Source: Pantoea coffeiphila
GTDB lineage: Bacteria > Pseudomonadota > Gammaproteobacteria > Enterobacterales > Enterobacteriaceae
Direction: 5' to 3'
Length of the DNA: 64,000 nucleotides
NCBI RefSeq assembly: GCF_016909495.1
Contig: NZ_JAFBFW010000005.1
Location: forward strand, 496,001-560,000
A program made the position numbers and the translations under genes. A model generated the notes under the pieces. The model did no database searches. It had not been told where the DNA came from and saw only the letters and a program-made list of their open reading frames with translations. Below, one piece after another: positions 1 to 10,306 of this stretch (position 1 is the first letter of the stretch; each line of letters starts with the position of its first letter).

Positions 1-93
1 ACGGGCGAAGCTGAACTCATAGGCGGTGATAGAGGCAAATTTACGCCCCTGCTGTTTCCATTGACGCAAGGTCGAGACGGTAGTCGGTTTCAT
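1..93 (-). CDS. panB: 3-methyl-2-oxobutanoate hydroxymethyltransferase, N-terminal fragment
   Basis: Only the first 31 codons are inside the window; the gene runs off the left edge. The reading begins [14 protein letters not shown] and continues with [14 protein letters not shown], which matches the start of PanB, the enzyme that transfers a hydroxymethyl group from methylene-tetrahydrofolate to ketoisovalerate in pantothenate synthesis. A GAGGA ribosome binding site lies just upstream of the ATG (bases 94-102). It follows folK on the same strand, as in E. coli, so it is probably the distal part of the pcnB-folK transcription unit or starts its own pan operon. The identification rests on few residues plus synteny. 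Confidence 0.85.
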   Translation of the reverse strand, partial: MKPTTVSTLRQWKQQGRKFASITAYEFSFAR

Positions 94-194
94 CGTATCC
101 TCAGTAAGAGTCTTCCTGGTTGGCGTATCTTAAAGGATGAGAAGGAGAGTGCAAAGGAGATATCCGGCGCAGCACGGACTGCACCGGAAAGGCA

Positions 195-674
195 TTACCA
201 GGGGCGGATCGCGCTGCTGTCGAGAGGAGCCAGCAGATCGGCAATGCGCGTACCGTCCGGCAGACAGAGGTCGGGAGCGATCTCTCGCAGCGGCAGCAGC
301 ATAAAAGCGCGGTTGTGCATATCGTAGTGCGGCACCGTCAGACGAGTCGTTGCCAGCGTCAGGTCGCCAAACAGCATGATGTCGAGATCCAGCGTGCGCG
401 GGCCCCAGCGATGATCCTTACGCACGCGTCCCTGTTCCAGCTCAATACGCTGGGTGTGGTCCAGCAGCGCCTCAGGGCTGAGTTCGGTATCCAGCGCCAC
501 GGCAGCGTTAAGATAGTCAGGCTGATCGGGTGGCCCGTACGGCGGCGTGCGGTAAAGCGAAGAGCAGGCAATCAGCCTGCTCTGTGGGATCGCCGCCAGC
601 GCATCCAGGGCTGATTGCACCTGGTGCAGCGGATCGGCCAGGTTACTGCCCAGCGCCAGATAAACCCGCGTCAT
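195..674 (-). CDS. folK: 2-amino-4-hydroxy-6-hydroxymethyldihydropteridine pyrophosphokinase
   Basis: A 159-residue cytoplasmic enzyme of folate synthesis that moves pyrophosphate from ATP to hydroxymethyl-dihydropterin. The N-terminal YLALGSNL and the C-proximal [15 protein letters not shown] are HPPK family signatures; the latter carries the two metal-binding aspartates (DLDI). The length fits the family (about 159 residues). The ATG overlaps the stop of pcnB by four bases (ATGA type), so the two are translationally coupled, as in E. coli. Nothing unusual is seen. Confidence 0.97.
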   Translation of the reverse strand: MTRVYLALGSNLADPLHQVQSALDALAAIPQSRLIACSSLYRTPPYGPPDQPDYLNAAVALDTELSPEALLDHTQRIELEQGRVRKDHRWGPRTLDLDIMLFGDLTLATTRLTVPHYDMHNRAFMLLPLREIAPDLCLPDGTRIADLLAPLDSSAIRPW

Positions 675-2098
675 GCGTTGTTGTTGTCGTATCCGTCACG
701 ACGGCCATTCCCCGGTACGCGCTTGCGCGGACGGCGGGTGCGGCGGCGCGGTGCCGGATCGTCACCAAGGGTGTTCAGCATGGTTTTCTGCTGCGGCGGC
801 GCGGAAACCTGGAACTCCCCCCACCAGGTTGTCAGGCGCTGCAGCTCGTGGTTGTTTTCCACTTCGGCACGCAGAGCAAGCAGATCGTAGGCGGCGCGGA
901 ACTTCGGATGTTCCATCAGCTTCCACGCGCGTTTGCCGTGGCGGCGAGACAGGCGAAGCTGTAAGGTCCAGATATCGCGTACCAGCGAGGTAATACGTTT
1001 CGGGATCGCCAGTGAGCGGCAGGCTTCATCCAGCACGTCGTTCATCGCCAGAGCGAAGGCATCGTAATAGGAAAGGCCGCTTTCCTGGGCAATTTTCTGC
1101 GCCGCTTCCAGCTGCGGATACCAGAACATCGCCGCAAACAGGAATGCCGGATTGACGCGCATCTGGCTGTGAATACGGGTATCCGTATTCTTCAGTACCA
1201 GCTGGATCATCCGCTCCATGTTGCTGTCACCCTGCTCGGTGAAGTAGCGGGTGATGATCGGGAACAGCGGCTGGAACAGCTGATATTCGCACAGCTTGCG
1301 GTAGGTGGCTTCACCGTAGCCCGCCTGCAGCAGCTTGAGGGATTCTTCAAACAGACGTGCCGGTGGGATATCGCGCAGCAGTGTGGCAAGACGCGGGATC
1401 GGTTCACCGGTTTCCGGCGCGATGCTCATATCCAGCTTGGCGGCAAAGCGCACGACGCGCAGCATACGCACCGGATCTTCGCGATAGCGGGTTTCCGGAT
1501 CGCCGATCATGCGAATAATGCCCTGCTGCAGATCGTTCAGGCCGCCGACATAATCGCGGACGGTAAAATCGGCCACGCTGTAGTAGAGGCTGTTAATGGT
1601 CAGATCGCGGCGCTGGGCGTCATCTTCGATAGAACCAAAAATGTTATCGCGCAGCAGCATGCCGTTCTGGCCGCGCTGCGAACTGTTACGATCGTCAACG
1701 GACGGCTGCTCAGCTTCGTGGTGACCGCGGAAGGTGGCCACTTCGATGATCTCCGGGCCAAACATTACGTGTGCCAGGCGGAAACGGCGGCCCACCAGGC
1801 GACAGTTGCGGAACAGTTTACGCATCTGCTCCGGGGTCGCATTGGTCGTGACATCGAAATCTTTTGGCTTTTTACCCAGCAACAGATCGCGTACGCCACC
1901 GCCCACCAGGTAGGCTTCAAAGCCCGCTTTATTCAGGCGATAGAGCACCTTGAGGGCATTTTCGCTGATGTCCTTGCGTGAGATATTATGACGATCGCGA
2001 GGAATAACGGTCATCTGACGCTCTTCCTCGATCCCGGCTGGTACTACCTCATCGCGACTGAGAACTTTTCGGCAAAAATTAGCAACTCGGGTAAAAAT
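671..2098 (-). CDS. pcnB: poly(A) polymerase I, AUU start
   Basis: Adds poly(A) tails to RNA 3' ends and so promotes mRNA and antisense-RNA decay. The nucleotidyltransferase head shows [18 protein letters not shown] (about residues 60-80, with the DFD metal ligands), followed by RNA-binding regions and an Arg-rich tail ([10 protein letters not shown]). No ATG stands near the conserved N-terminus [13 protein letters not shown]. The codon there is ATT at 2096-2098, preceded by a GAGGTG ribosome binding site. E. coli pcnB is known to start at AUU, so I place the start here, giving 475 residues. An in-frame TTG at 2117-2119 is the alternative. The gene overlaps folK by four bases. Confidence 0.93.
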   Translation of the reverse strand: MFTRVANFCRKVLSRDEVVPAGIEEERQMTVIPRDRHNISRKDISENALKVLYRLNKAGFEAYLVGGGVRDLLLGKKPKDFDVTTNATPEQMRKLFRNCRLVGRRFRLAHVMFGPEIIEVATFRGHHEAEQPSVDDRNSSQRGQNGMLLRDNIFGSIEDDAQRRDLTINSLYYSVADFTVRDYVGGLNDLQQGIIRMIGDPETRYREDPVRMLRVVRFAAKLDMSIAPETGEPIPRLATLLRDIPPARLFEESLKLLQAGYGEATYRKLCEYQLFQPLFPIITRYFTEQGDSNMERMIQLVLKNTDTRIHSQMRVNPAFLFAAMFWYPQLEAAQKIAQESGLSYYDAFALAMNDVLDEACRSLAIPKRITSLVRDIWTLQLRLSRRHGKRAWKLMEHPKFRAAYDLLALRAEVENNHELQRLTTWWGEFQVSAPPQQKTMLNTLGDDPAPRRRTRRPRKRVPGNGRRDGYDNNNA

Positions 2099-2156
2099 GG
2101 GACACCTCGATAGTGACAATGAATTCTGTGCGGTAAAAACAGCGGCTAATCATAGC

Positions 2157-3068
2157 TCAGAGTGAACCGTTTGAGAATGCCGATGTCGCCGTATCCTGCT
2201 GCTGCGCGTCGGTAATCGGGATTAAACTCAAATCCCAGCGACTGACAGCCTGCTGTAAAAGTACTTCCTGTGTCGTATCACGCCAGTTCTCCGTGACCGG
2301 CTGGCCAAGGAAGCGCAGCGCCAGTACCAGTGCGGGGCGCGGATCGCCCTCTGGCAGTGGCGTGGCGTGATTCTGTTTCGACAGCTTGTTGCCATCATGA
2401 TTAAGCACCAGCGGCAAATGCAGATGGTCGGGAACAGTCCAGCCAAACTGCTGATAAAGGGTTATCTGCCTGACCGTCGGTTCGATCAGATCGGCACCGC
2501 GCACCACTTCAGTGATCCCCTGAAAACGATCGTCAACCACGACTGCCAGATTATAGGCAAACAGCCCGTCGCGGCGGTGAATAATAAAGTCCTCTGCGGC
2601 CAGGCGCGCATCGGCCTGCACTATACCGCGCAGGCGATCGCTGAAGGAGCTGACCGGTGCATCCACCTTCAGACGCAGCGCAGCCTGCTGCGGGCCGTGA
2701 TGCAGGGTGCGGCAGTGGCCATCGTACAGGCCGCCGATCTGCTGAATGCGGCTACGTGTGCAGGTACAGTAATAGCTCATTCCCTGCTGTTTTAGCCAGT
2801 CAAGTGCGGCGCGGTAGGCGTCATGGCGCTGCGACTGCCAGAGCACGTCACCGTCCCAATGCAGACCGTAGTGCTCAAGCTGCCTGAGGATGCGGGTGGC
2901 GGCACCGGGAATTTCACGAGGAGGATCGATATCTTCAATACGCACCCGCCACAGACCCTGCTGTGCGCGAGCCTGCAGGTAGCTGCCAACGGCGGCAATC
3001 AGAGAGCCGAAATGCAAATCACCGGATGGAGAGGGGGCAAAGCGCCCGATATAGGATGCTGACATCAT
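2157..3068 (-). CDS. gluQ: glutamyl-Q tRNA(Asp) synthetase
   Basis: A truncated GluRS paralogue that attaches glutamate to queuosine in the anticodon wobble base of tRNA-Asp. Visible signatures are the class I HIGH-like [14 protein letters not shown] near the N-terminus, a zinc-binding pattern CTCTRS with a downstream YDGHC, and KLSKQNH (KMSKS-like). It lacks the anticodon-binding domain of true GluRS, as expected at about 300 residues. Start choice is uncertain: two adjacent ATGs (3066-3068 and 3063-3065) lie just before the conserved [14 protein letters not shown], and no strong ribosome binding site is visible. It lies immediately downstream of dksA, the usual enterobacterial order. Confidence 0.94.
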   Translation of the reverse strand: MMSASYIGRFAPSPSGDLHFGSLIAAVGSYLQARAQQGLWRVRIEDIDPPREIPGAATRILRQLEHYGLHWDGDVLWQSQRHDAYRAALDWLKQQGMSYYCTCTRSRIQQIGGLYDGHCRTLHHGPQQAALRLKVDAPVSSFSDRLRGIVQADARLAAEDFIIHRRDGLFAYNLAVVVDDRFQGITEVVRGADLIEPTVRQITLYQQFGWTVPDHLHLPLVLNHDGNKLSKQNHATPLPEGDPRPALVLALRFLGQPVTENWRDTTQEVLLQQAVSRWDLSLIPITDAQQQDTATSAFSNGSL

Positions 3069-3136
3069 GAATGGGGAAGGGCAGTGAAACGGGAACGGAG
3101 AACCGCCCCCTGATCCACTGCGCAATCCTTGTGCCG

Positions 3137-3592
3137 TTAACCGGCCATTTGTTTTTCGCGGATTTCCGCCAGCGTTTTACAGTCGATGCACAGATCGGCA
3201 GTTGGACGCGCTTCAAGGCGACGGATACCAATTTCAACGCCACATGATTCGCAGTAGCCGAAATCGTCATCCTGCACTTTCTTCAGCGTCTTCTCGATCT
3301 TTTTGATCAGCTTGCGCTCGCGGTCACGGTTACGCAGTTCAAGACTAAACTCTTCTTCCTGTGTTGCGCGGTCAGCGGGGTCCGGGAAGTTAGCAGCTTC
3401 ATCCTGCATGTGCGAAACCGTGCGGTCCACTTCATCCCGAAGCTGGTTGCGCCAGGCTTCAAGGATCTTCTTGAAGTGCTCCAGCTGGGCTTCGTTCATA
3501 TACTCTTCGCCCGGCTTCTCTTGGTATGGCTCCACCCCAGCGATGGCGAGAATACTCAGGGACGATGTTTTACGGTTTTGCCCTTCTTGCAT
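3137..3592 (-). CDS. dksA: RNA polymerase-binding transcription factor DksA
   Basis: Binds the RNA polymerase secondary channel and, with ppGpp, adjusts transcription of rRNA, ribosomal and biosynthetic promoters. The 151 residues include the long coiled-coil, whose tip carries [11 protein letters not shown] with the key aspartates, and a C-terminal four-cysteine zinc finger (CESCG then CIDC). The ATG at 3590-3592 is chosen because it has a good AGGAGA site and gives the standard family length; an upstream in-frame start would add seven residues. sfsA lies upstream on the same strand with a gap of about 270 bases, so dksA probably has its own promoter. Confidence 0.97.
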   Translation of the reverse strand: MQEGQNRKTSSLSILAIAGVEPYQEKPGEEYMNEAQLEHFKKILEAWRNQLRDEVDRTVSHMQDEAANFPDPADRATQEEEFSLELRNRDRERKLIKKIEKTLKKVQDDDFGYCESCGVEIGIRRLEARPTADLCIDCKTLAEIREKQMAG

Positions 3593-3861
3593 GTTGTTTC
3601 TCCTGGATAACACGCACTATACCCTTCACTTCTCAGGCTGCAGATACTGTCAGCCGGCGAAGTACCACACGGCTATTACCTGCCCTGCATCCCGAGACTG
3701 TCGGGCATCGATCCCCCGGAGGGGAAAAAACAGGCCGCTATAAATAACAGAAGCGATTAAGGTTGGCAATTATTCCTGAACATGCCTTGACAAGCATGTG
3801 AGGAAGAGCGTATTTGGCCCCTTGCCGAAAGCGTGCTTATAACAGCAAATTGCGCCAATTT

Positions 3862-4566
3862 TTACAACTCTACCTTCAGGGGCCGAATCAGGCTTATCCC
3901 TTCGGGTGATAACTCCGCCTTATAGCAAAGCAGCTCAACGCCATTTTGCTGTGCCTGTACCAGTAGTTCTGCGTAGCGCGCATCAATGTGACTTGCGGGG
4001 GCAACGTCCTCAATCCCCGAGTGCAGAACGGCGAAAAACAGAACTGCCCGTTGGCCGGATTGCGCGATCTGGCTCAGCTCGCGCAGATGCTTCTGACCAC
4101 GCGTGGTCACCGCGTCCGGGAAGTACCCTTTGCCCTGCTGTAACAACGTAACGGATTTGACTTCAATATAGCAGTTACGGCAACCCTCTGCCTGTAACAG
4201 GAAATCAATACGGCTGTTTTCGGCGCCGTATTTAACTTCAGGTTGCAGTCGGGTGTAACCGGATAATTCTGCAATCCGTCCTTCTTGCAGCGCTTCACGT
4301 ACTAACGTGTTAGCACGCAGGGTATTAATGCATATCAACTCTCCGCTTTGCGTTCCGGTCAGCTCCCAGCTGTGGGGATACTTTCGCGTCTGGCTGGCGG
4401 AGGTGGAATACCACACGGTATCCCCCGGCGTGGCGCAACCGGTCATCGCACCGGTATTGGCGCAGTGAATCGTCAGCGTCTCACCGTCGGGCGTTATCAC
4501 ATCGGCCAGAAAGCGCTTATAGCGTTTAATTAACGTTGCCGATTGCAGAGCGGGACTGTATTCCAT
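3862..4566 (-). CDS. sfsA: SfsA family DNA/RNA-binding sugar fermentation stimulation protein
   Basis: 234 residues, the usual SfsA length. The N-terminal OB-like region (about residues 1-80) holds [12 protein letters not shown], typical of the family. The C-terminal part resembles a restriction-endonuclease-like fold, with the residues [20 protein letters not shown] containing the D/E-x-K pattern. In E. coli it was found as a gene whose overexpression helps maltose use; its molecular role is not settled. It is followed on the same strand by dksA and preceded by thpR at nine bases, suggesting co-transcription with thpR. Confidence 0.94.
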   Translation of the reverse strand: MEYSPALQSATLIKRYKRFLADVITPDGETLTIHCANTGAMTGCATPGDTVWYSTSASQTRKYPHSWELTGTQSGELICINTLRANTLVREALQEGRIAELSGYTRLQPEVKYGAENSRIDFLLQAEGCRNCYIEVKSVTLLQQGKGYFPDAVTTRGQKHLRELSQIAQSGQRAVLFFAVLHSGIEDVAPASHIDARYAELLVQAQQNGVELLCYKAELSPEGISLIRPLKVEL

Positions 4567-4575
4567 AGGAATTCC

Positions 4576-5103
4576 TTATTGAAGCGCCCAGTCCTTAATC
4601 TCCTTAATACGGGTTCGCCCGCGGGAGAAGTGCGACTGAAACAGCACAAAACGCCCGACGGGCAGCGACCAGCTAAAATGGCGTGCTGGCAGCTTTACCG
4701 GCTGCGTAGCCTGGCGCAGTAATGTGACATGCGGATGAAAGGGTTGTGGCGATTGATAGCACCCGCTGCGGGCTGCCTGGGAACGCAGCAAGTCTGCCAG
4801 CTGGAGCAGGCCCCGCGGTGCGCGGTGCGGCCCGAGCCAGATCGTTCCCGAACGCGGCCAGTGGCCGGCATCGTCCAGTGTCAGGGTGAATCCCGGTTGC
4901 CGAATGCGACCGGCCAGTTGCATCAGCATCTGCGCTTTCTCATCGCTCACTTCACCCAGATACGCCAGCGTCAGATACAGGCTCTCGGCGGCAACGGGAA
5001 AACCGGCCTCAGCGGGAAAGCTGTCGGCACGCCACTGGATAATCTGCTGCTTCACCTCATCCGGCAGATTGAGGCCGAAGAACAGCCGTTTAGATGCGCC
5101 CAT
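4576..5103 (-). CDS. thpR: RNA 2',3'-cyclic phosphodiesterase (LigT/ThpR family), first HxTx motif altered
   Basis: A 2H phosphoesterase that opens 2',3'-cyclic phosphates and, in vitro, joins tRNA halves by 2'-5' linkage. The length of 175 residues fits the family. The second catalytic motif is intact (HPHVTL, His125). The first motif, expected as H-x-T-x at residue 43, reads Y-L-T-L: the codon at 4975-4977 is TAT on the coding strand, one transition from CAT. The rest of the fold is well preserved (LAYLGEV, GRIRQPGFTL, RGRTR at the C-terminus), so this is not a decayed gene. Activity of this copy is doubtful. It is divergent from hrpB and sits nine bases before sfsA. Confidence 0.92.
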   Translation of the reverse strand: MGASKRLFFGLNLPDEVKQQIIQWRADSFPAEAGFPVAAESLYLTLAYLGEVSDEKAQMLMQLAGRIRQPGFTLTLDDAGHWPRSGTIWLGPHRAPRGLLQLADLLRSQAARSGCYQSPQPFHPHVTLLRQATQPVKLPARHFSWSLPVGRFVLFQSHFSRGRTRIKEIKDWALQ

Positions 5104-5179
5104 CGCGTCCTCCGGTAAATTAAACCCGGGAATGCTACAATGCGCGGAAGATTAAGACCATGTTGTTATGGAGCTAAAC

Positions 5180-7621
5180 GTGAGTTCATTACCGGTCAGT
5201 GCCATTTTGCCCGAGCTGCTGGTGGCGCTGGAATCCTCCCCTCAGGTCCTTCTGGCAGCCCCCACCGGTGCCGGGAAATCCACCTGGCTGCCGCTACAGA
5301 TTTTAAAGCAGGCTTCCTTTAGCGGGCGCATTCTGCTGCTGGAGCCGCGCAGGCTGGCGGCGCGCAACGTGGCGCAGCGGCTGGCGGAACAGCTGGGGCA
5401 GGAGCCGGGTGGGATCGTCGGTTACCGCATGCGCGGTGAAAGCCGCAGCGGGCCGCAGACCCGGCTGGAGGTGGTGACGGAAGGGATCTTAACCCGCATG
5501 TTGCAGCAGGACCCGATGCTGGAAGGCGTGTCGCTGGTCATCCTTGATGAATTCCATGAACGCAGCCTGCAGGCCGATCTGGCCCTGGCGCTGCTGCTGG
5601 ATGTGCAGCAGGGGCTGCGTGACGATCTGAAGGTGCTGATTATGTCGGCGACGCTGGATAACGCGGCGCTAAGCAAACGTCTGCCGCAGGCACCGATGAT
5701 TGTGTCTGAAGGGCGATCGTATCCGGTGGACCGCCGTTACCAGCCGATGGCGACGAATCAGCGTTTCGACGAAGCGGTAGCCCGGCAGACGGCGCAGCTG
5801 CTGCGTGAAGAACCGGGATCGCTGCTGCTGTTTTTGCCCGGCGTGGCTGAGATCCAGCGGGTGCAGACCCAACTGGCTGAGATGATCGCGGCCGATATCG
5901 ATCTCTGCCCGCTTTACGGCGCGCTGCCGCTGTCCGAGCAGCAAAGGGCGATCCTGCCCGCGGCGGAGGGGCGGCGTAAAGTCGTGCTGGCAACCAATAT
6001 TGCCGAAACCAGCCTGACGATTGAAGGTATCCGGCTGGTGGTGGACAGCGCGCTGGAACGTAGTGCGCTGTTCGATGTGCGCACCGGCCTGACCCGTCTG
6101 CAAACCCAGCGTGTCAGCCAGGCTTCGATGACCCAGCGTGCCGGTCGTGCCGGGCGACTTGAACCCGGCATCTGCCTGCATTTGCTGGCGAAAGAGCAGG
6201 CGGAGCGCGCGGCGTCACACGGCGAACCGGAGATCCTGCACAGCGATCTCTCCGCCCTTTGGCTGGATCTGCTGCAGTGGGGCTGTCGTGATGCCGATCA
6301 GCTAAACTGGCTGGATCGTCCCCCCCAGACGGCTATTGACGCCGCCCGACAGCTTTTATGTCAGCTGGGCGTGGCGGACGACGGCGGACAGCTGACCGCG
6401 CGCGGGCGTAAAATTGCCGCGCTGGGCAGCGAGCCGCGCTTCGGGGTGATGCTGGCGGCAGCGGGTGACAGTGCCGATGCCGTTGCCACCGCCGCGCAGC
6501 TGGTGGCGATGCTTGAAGATCCACCGCGCGGCAGTATCGATCTGCGCGACGGTTTTCATCGCCGTCTGCCGCACTGGCAGCGCCGGGCAAAGCAGCTCCA
6601 GCAGCGGGCGGGCATCAGCGGTGGCACAGTGGATGAGGATCGCCTTGCTCCGCTGCTGGCGGCGGCTTTCCCGGACCGGATTGCCCGGCGTCGTGGCGAT
6701 GGGGGGCGCTATCAGCTGGCGAACGGCAGCGGTGCCACGCTGGAAAATGATGAGGCGCTGACCCGTTACGAATGGCTGATTGTGCCGGCTCTGCTGCAAA
6801 GCGGCAGCCAGCCCGATGCGCGAATATTGCAGGCGCTGCCGGTCACGATTGACTCCCTGATCCGTGAGGTTCCGGCGCTGGTACAGCAGCAAACGGAAGT
6901 GGAGTGGGACGAAGAAAAAGGCACGCTGCGCGCCTGGAAACGCGAGCAGATCGGCCAGTTGGTCCTTAAATCGCAGCCGCTGGCTAAGCCCGATGAGCAG
7001 GAACTGCATGCCGCCATGCTGCGCTGGGTGCGCGGCAAAGGGCTGAGCGTGCTGAACTGGACGCCGCAGGCCGAACAGCTGCGACTGCGGCTTTTGTGTG
7101 CTGCACAGTGGCTACCGGAGGCCGAGTGGCCCGCTGCCGACGAGTCCACGCTGCTGGCTACGCTTGAACAGTGGCTGTTGCCGGCGATGAGTGGCGTACG
7201 CGACGGTAAAGGACTGAAGCAGCTGGATGTGGTAGGTGCGCTCTTACAAATGTTGACATGGTCACAGCGTCAGCAACTGGATACTGTGTTGCCAACTCAT
7301 TACACTGTGCCCACCGGAAGTCGGCTGCCGATCGTCTACCATGATGATAAGCCCCCGGTGCTGGCGGTGCGACTGCAGGAGATGTACGGCGAAGCGCAGA
7401 ATCCCAGCGTTGCGCAGGGAAGAGTGCCGCTGGTGCTGGAGCTTTTGTCTCCGGCGCATCGGCCGTTGCAGATCACGCGCGATTTGGCGGCCTTCTGGGC
7501 CGGAGCATATCGTGACGTGCAGAAAGAGATGAAAGGGCGCTATCCAAAGCATCTGTGGCCCGACGATCCCGCCAGCGCGCTCCCCACGCGGCGGGTTAAA
7601 AAATTTTCCAACCCGTCATAA
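5180..7621 (+). CDS. hrpB: ATP-dependent helicase HrpB
   Basis: DEAH-like RNA helicase of unknown cellular role, about 813 residues. In order: Walker A APTGAGKST near residue 27, LLEPRRLAARNVA (motif Ia), DEFHERS (motif II, DEFH form), SAT (motif III), then ATNIAETSLTI and QRAGRAGR (motifs V and VI), and the HrpB-specific C-terminal region ending QKEMKGRYPKHLWPDDP. I take the GTG at 5180 as start, because GGAG stands six bases before it and MSSLP matches the family N-terminus; an ATG at 5168 is in frame and possible. It is divergent from thpR and precedes mrcB by 123 bases. Confidence 0.95.
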   Translation: MSSLPVSAILPELLVALESSPQVLLAAPTGAGKSTWLPLQILKQASFSGRILLLEPRRLAARNVAQRLAEQLGQEPGGIVGYRMRGESRSGPQTRLEVVTEGILTRMLQQDPMLEGVSLVILDEFHERSLQADLALALLLDVQQGLRDDLKVLIMSATLDNAALSKRLPQAPMIVSEGRSYPVDRRYQPMATNQRFDEAVARQTAQLLREEPGSLLLFLPGVAEIQRVQTQLAEMIAADIDLCPLYGALPLSEQQRAILPAAEGRRKVVLATNIAETSLTIEGIRLVVDSALERSALFDVRTGLTRLQTQRVSQASMTQRAGRAGRLEPGICLHLLAKEQAERAASHGEPEILHSDLSALWLDLLQWGCRDADQLNWLDRPPQTAIDAARQLLCQLGVADDGGQLTARGRKIAALGSEPRFGVMLAAAGDSADAVATAAQLVAMLEDPPRGSIDLRDGFHRRLPHWQRRAKQLQQRAGISGGTVDEDRLAPLLAAAFPDRIARRRGDGGRYQLANGSGATLENDEALTRYEWLIVPALLQSGSQPDARILQALPVTIDSLIREVPALVQQQTEVEWDEEKGTLRAWKREQIGQLVLKSQPLAKPDEQELHAAMLRWVRGKGLSVLNWTPQAEQLRLRLLCAAQWLPEAEWPAADESTLLATLEQWLLPAMSGVRDGKGLKQLDVVGALLQMLTWSQRQQLDTVLPTHYTVPTGSRLPIVYHDDKPPVLAVRLQEMYGEAQNPSVAQGRVPLVLELLSPAHRPLQITRDLAAFWAGAYRDVQKEMKGRYPKHLWPDDPASALPTRRVKKFSNPS

Positions 7622-7654
7622 GTTCCGGCTTTGTTTAGCTGGCATGACGGCCGC

Positions 7655-7686
7655 GCTATTTCGGAAGGTTCTTCTTCCGCAATAGC
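7655..7686. repeat. inverted repeat between hrpB and mrcB
   Basis: A 13-base arm (7655-7667) is followed after six bases by its near-perfect complement (7674-7686) with a single mismatch. No T-run follows on either strand, so it does not look like a classical intrinsic terminator. It could form an RNA hairpin in the mrcB leader. Confidence 0.6.
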
Positions 7687-7744
7687 CAGAGTAAGACGAG
7701 AGTAGTCGGCGTTGCCGACGCCTGCCTCAGGAGAAATGAAACGA

Positions 7745-10306
7745 ATGTCTGACGATCGCGAGCCTATCGGGCGCAAAGGTAAGCAGCCCAAGCCAACGCG
7801 GAAATCTGCGGGAAAAGGTCGCTACAGGGAAGAAGAGTATGACGAATATGACGATCAGGATGATGACCAGGAAGACGAGGAGGTAACCCCGGTGCCACGT
7901 AAGGGAAAAGGTAAACCACCGCGTAAAAAACGCCGTTGGCTACGACTGCTGCTTAAACTGCTGGTGATCTTTATTGTGGCGATGGCCGCCTATGGCGTTT
8001 ATCTCGATTCACAGATCCGCAGCCGTATTGATGGCAAAGTCTGGCAGCTGCCGGCCACGGTCTATGGTCGTATGGTCAGCCTTGAGCCGGGCATGTCCTA
8101 CAACAAAAAAGAGATGATCGCTTTGCTGGAAGGCACGCAGTACCGCCAGGTCACGCGCATGACGCGCCCCGGTGAATTCACCGTGCAGGCCAACAGCATT
8201 GAGATGATCCGCCGTCCGTTTGATTTCCCCGACAGTAAAGAGGGGCAGATCCGCGCACGTCTCAGCTTCAGCGGCGACAGCCTGAGCGACATTAAAAACC
8301 TCGACAACGGCCGCAGCTTTGGTTTCTTCCGCCTCGATCCGCGGCTGATTACCATGCTGCAATCGCCGAACGGCGAACAGCGCCTGTTTGTTCCCCGTGC
8401 TGGTTTCCCGGACCTGCTGGTGGACACGCTGGTAGCTACCGAGGACCGTCACTTCTACCAGCATGACGGCATCAGCTTCTACTCAATTGGCCGTGCGTTC
8501 CTCGCCAATATTACCGCCGGTCGCGCGGTGCAGGGCGGCAGTACGCTGACCCAGCAGCTGGTGAAGAACCTGTTCCTGACCAACGAACGTTCGCTGTGGC
8601 GTAAGGCGAACGAAGCCTATATGGCGCTGATTATGGATGCGCGCTACAGCAAGGATCGTATCCTTGAGCTGTATCTGAACGAGGTTTACCTCGGTCAGGC
8701 GGGCAGCGATCAGATCCGTGGCTTCCCGCTGGCCAGCCTTTACTATTTCGGTCGTCCGGTTGATGAGCTGAGCCTCGATCAGCAGGCGCTGCTGGTGGGC
8801 ATGGTGAAGGGCGCGTCGTTGTACAACCCGTGGCGCAATCCTAAGCTGGCGCTGGAGCGTCGTAACCTGGTGCTGCGTCTGTTACAGCAGCAAAACGTGA
8901 TCGACCAGGAGCTCTACGACATGCTGAGCGCCCGTCCGCTGGGCGTGCAGCCGAAAGGTGGAGTGATTACGCCGCAGCCTGCATTTATGCAGATGGTACG
9001 TAACGAGCTGCAGGCGAAGCTGGGTGATAAGGTTAAAGATCTCTCCGGCGTGAAGATCTTCACCACCCTGGATTCGGTTTCGCAGGATGCGGCGGAGAAA
9101 TCCGTTGAGGATGGTATTCCGGCGCTACGCAAACAGCGCGGTCTGAACGATCTGGAAACCGCGATGGTGGTGGTCGATCGCTTCAGCGGTGAAGTGCGCG
9201 CAATGGTCGGCGGTGCCGATCCGCAGTTTGCCGGCTATAACCGTGCGCTTCAGGCGCGGCGTTCAATTGGTTCACTGGCGAAACCAGCGACCTATCTGAC
9301 CGCGCTGAGCCAGCCGGATACCTACCGTTTGAACACGTGGATAGCCGATAATCCGATCTCGCTGAAGCAGCCTAACGGCCAGATCTGGCGTCCGCAGAAC
9401 GACGACCACCGTTTCAGCGGCCAGGTGATGCTGGTTGATGCGTTGACCAACTCGATGAACGTGCCGACGGTGAATCTGGGGATGACGCTGGGCCTGCCGC
9501 AGGTGGTGGACACCTGGACCAGGCTGGGCGTATCGAAAGATCAGCTACAGCCGGTTCCGGCGATGCTGCTGGGTGCGTTGAACCTGACGCCAGTTGAAGT
9601 CGCGCAGGCTTTCCAGACGATTGCCAGCGGCGGTAACCGTGCTCCACTGTCGGCGTTACGCTCGGTGATTGCGGAAGACGGCACCGTGCTGTATCAGAGC
9701 TTCCCGCAGGCGGAGCGTACGGTCAGCGCGCAGGCGGCTTACCTGACGCTCTATACCATGCAGCAGGTGGCGGATCACGGTACGGCGCGTGCGCTGGGTG
9801 CCAAATATCCGAAAGCGATGCTGGCAGGGAAAACCGGTACGACCAATAACCTGGTGGACAGCTGGTTTGCCGGGATCGACGGTAAAGAAGTGGCGATTAC
9901 CTGGATTGGTCGTGATAACAACCAGCCGACCAAGCTGTACGGGGCCAGCGGGGCGATGCAGCTGTATCGCCGCTATCTGGAAAATCAGGCACCGATGCCG
10001 CTGCAGCTGACGCCTCCTGAGGACATCGCCCGAATGAACGTCGACTCTGCCGGTAACTTTGTCTGTGGCTCAGGCAGCAGCAGCTGGCGCTCCTTGCCGG
10101 TATGGACCACCGACGCCGATGCGCTCTGCCAGCAGCAACAACAGCAGTTTGATCAGCAGCAGCAACAGCAGCATATGCTGCAGCAAAACAACAATCCTCA
10201 GCAGAATCCTCAGGGGCAGCCGCAGACTCAGCCGCAGCAGTCACAGGATCAGCAGAAGGATAGCGATGGCGTCGCTGGCTGGATTAAGGATATGTTCGGT
10301 CAATAA
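7745..10306 (+). CDS. mrcB: penicillin-binding protein 1B (bifunctional glycosyltransferase/transpeptidase)
   Basis: Polymerises and cross-links peptidoglycan at the inner membrane. Order: acidic and basic cytoplasmic tail ([11 protein letters not shown], then a run of D/E), one membrane segment ([20 protein letters not shown], about residues 60-80), UB2H domain, GT51 domain with ATEDRHFY and QGGSTLTQQ, then the transpeptidase with the catalytic serine in SIGSLAK and KTGTT. The C-terminus is unusually Gln-rich (about residues 795-840) before the conserved [12 protein letters not shown]. The ATG at 7745 matches the E. coli N-terminus; an ATG at 7736 is closer to AGGAG (7729-7733). Independent of hrpB by spacing. 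Confidence 0.97.
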   Translation: MSDDREPIGRKGKQPKPTRKSAGKGRYREEEYDEYDDQDDDQEDEEVTPVPRKGKGKPPRKKRRWLRLLLKLLVIFIVAMAAYGVYLDSQIRSRIDGKVWQLPATVYGRMVSLEPGMSYNKKEMIALLEGTQYRQVTRMTRPGEFTVQANSIEMIRRPFDFPDSKEGQIRARLSFSGDSLSDIKNLDNGRSFGFFRLDPRLITMLQSPNGEQRLFVPRAGFPDLLVDTLVATEDRHFYQHDGISFYSIGRAFLANITAGRAVQGGSTLTQQLVKNLFLTNERSLWRKANEAYMALIMDARYSKDRILELYLNEVYLGQAGSDQIRGFPLASLYYFGRPVDELSLDQQALLVGMVKGASLYNPWRNPKLALERRNLVLRLLQQQNVIDQELYDMLSARPLGVQPKGGVITPQPAFMQMVRNELQAKLGDKVKDLSGVKIFTTLDSVSQDAAEKSVEDGIPALRKQRGLNDLETAMVVVDRFSGEVRAMVGGADPQFAGYNRALQARRSIGSLAKPATYLTALSQPDTYRLNTWIADNPISLKQPNGQIWRPQNDDHRFSGQVMLVDALTNSMNVPTVNLGMTLGLPQVVDTWTRLGVSKDQLQPVPAMLLGALNLTPVEVAQAFQTIASGGNRAPLSALRSVIAEDGTVLYQSFPQAERTVSAQAAYLTLYTMQQVADHGTARALGAKYPKAMLAGKTGTTNNLVDSWFAGIDGKEVAITWIGRDNNQPTKLYGASGAMQLYRRYLENQAPMPLQLTPPEDIARMNVDSAGNFVCGSGSSSWRSLPVWTTDADALCQQQQQQFDQQQQQQHMLQQNNNPQQNPQGQPQTQPQQSQDQQKDSDGVAGWIKDMFGQ

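Noticed and set aside
3714-3735. CCCC/GGGG hairpin with A-run upstream of dksA as a terminator of sfsA
   Set aside because: The T-run on the minus strand comes before the stem, not after it, so it cannot terminate sfsA.
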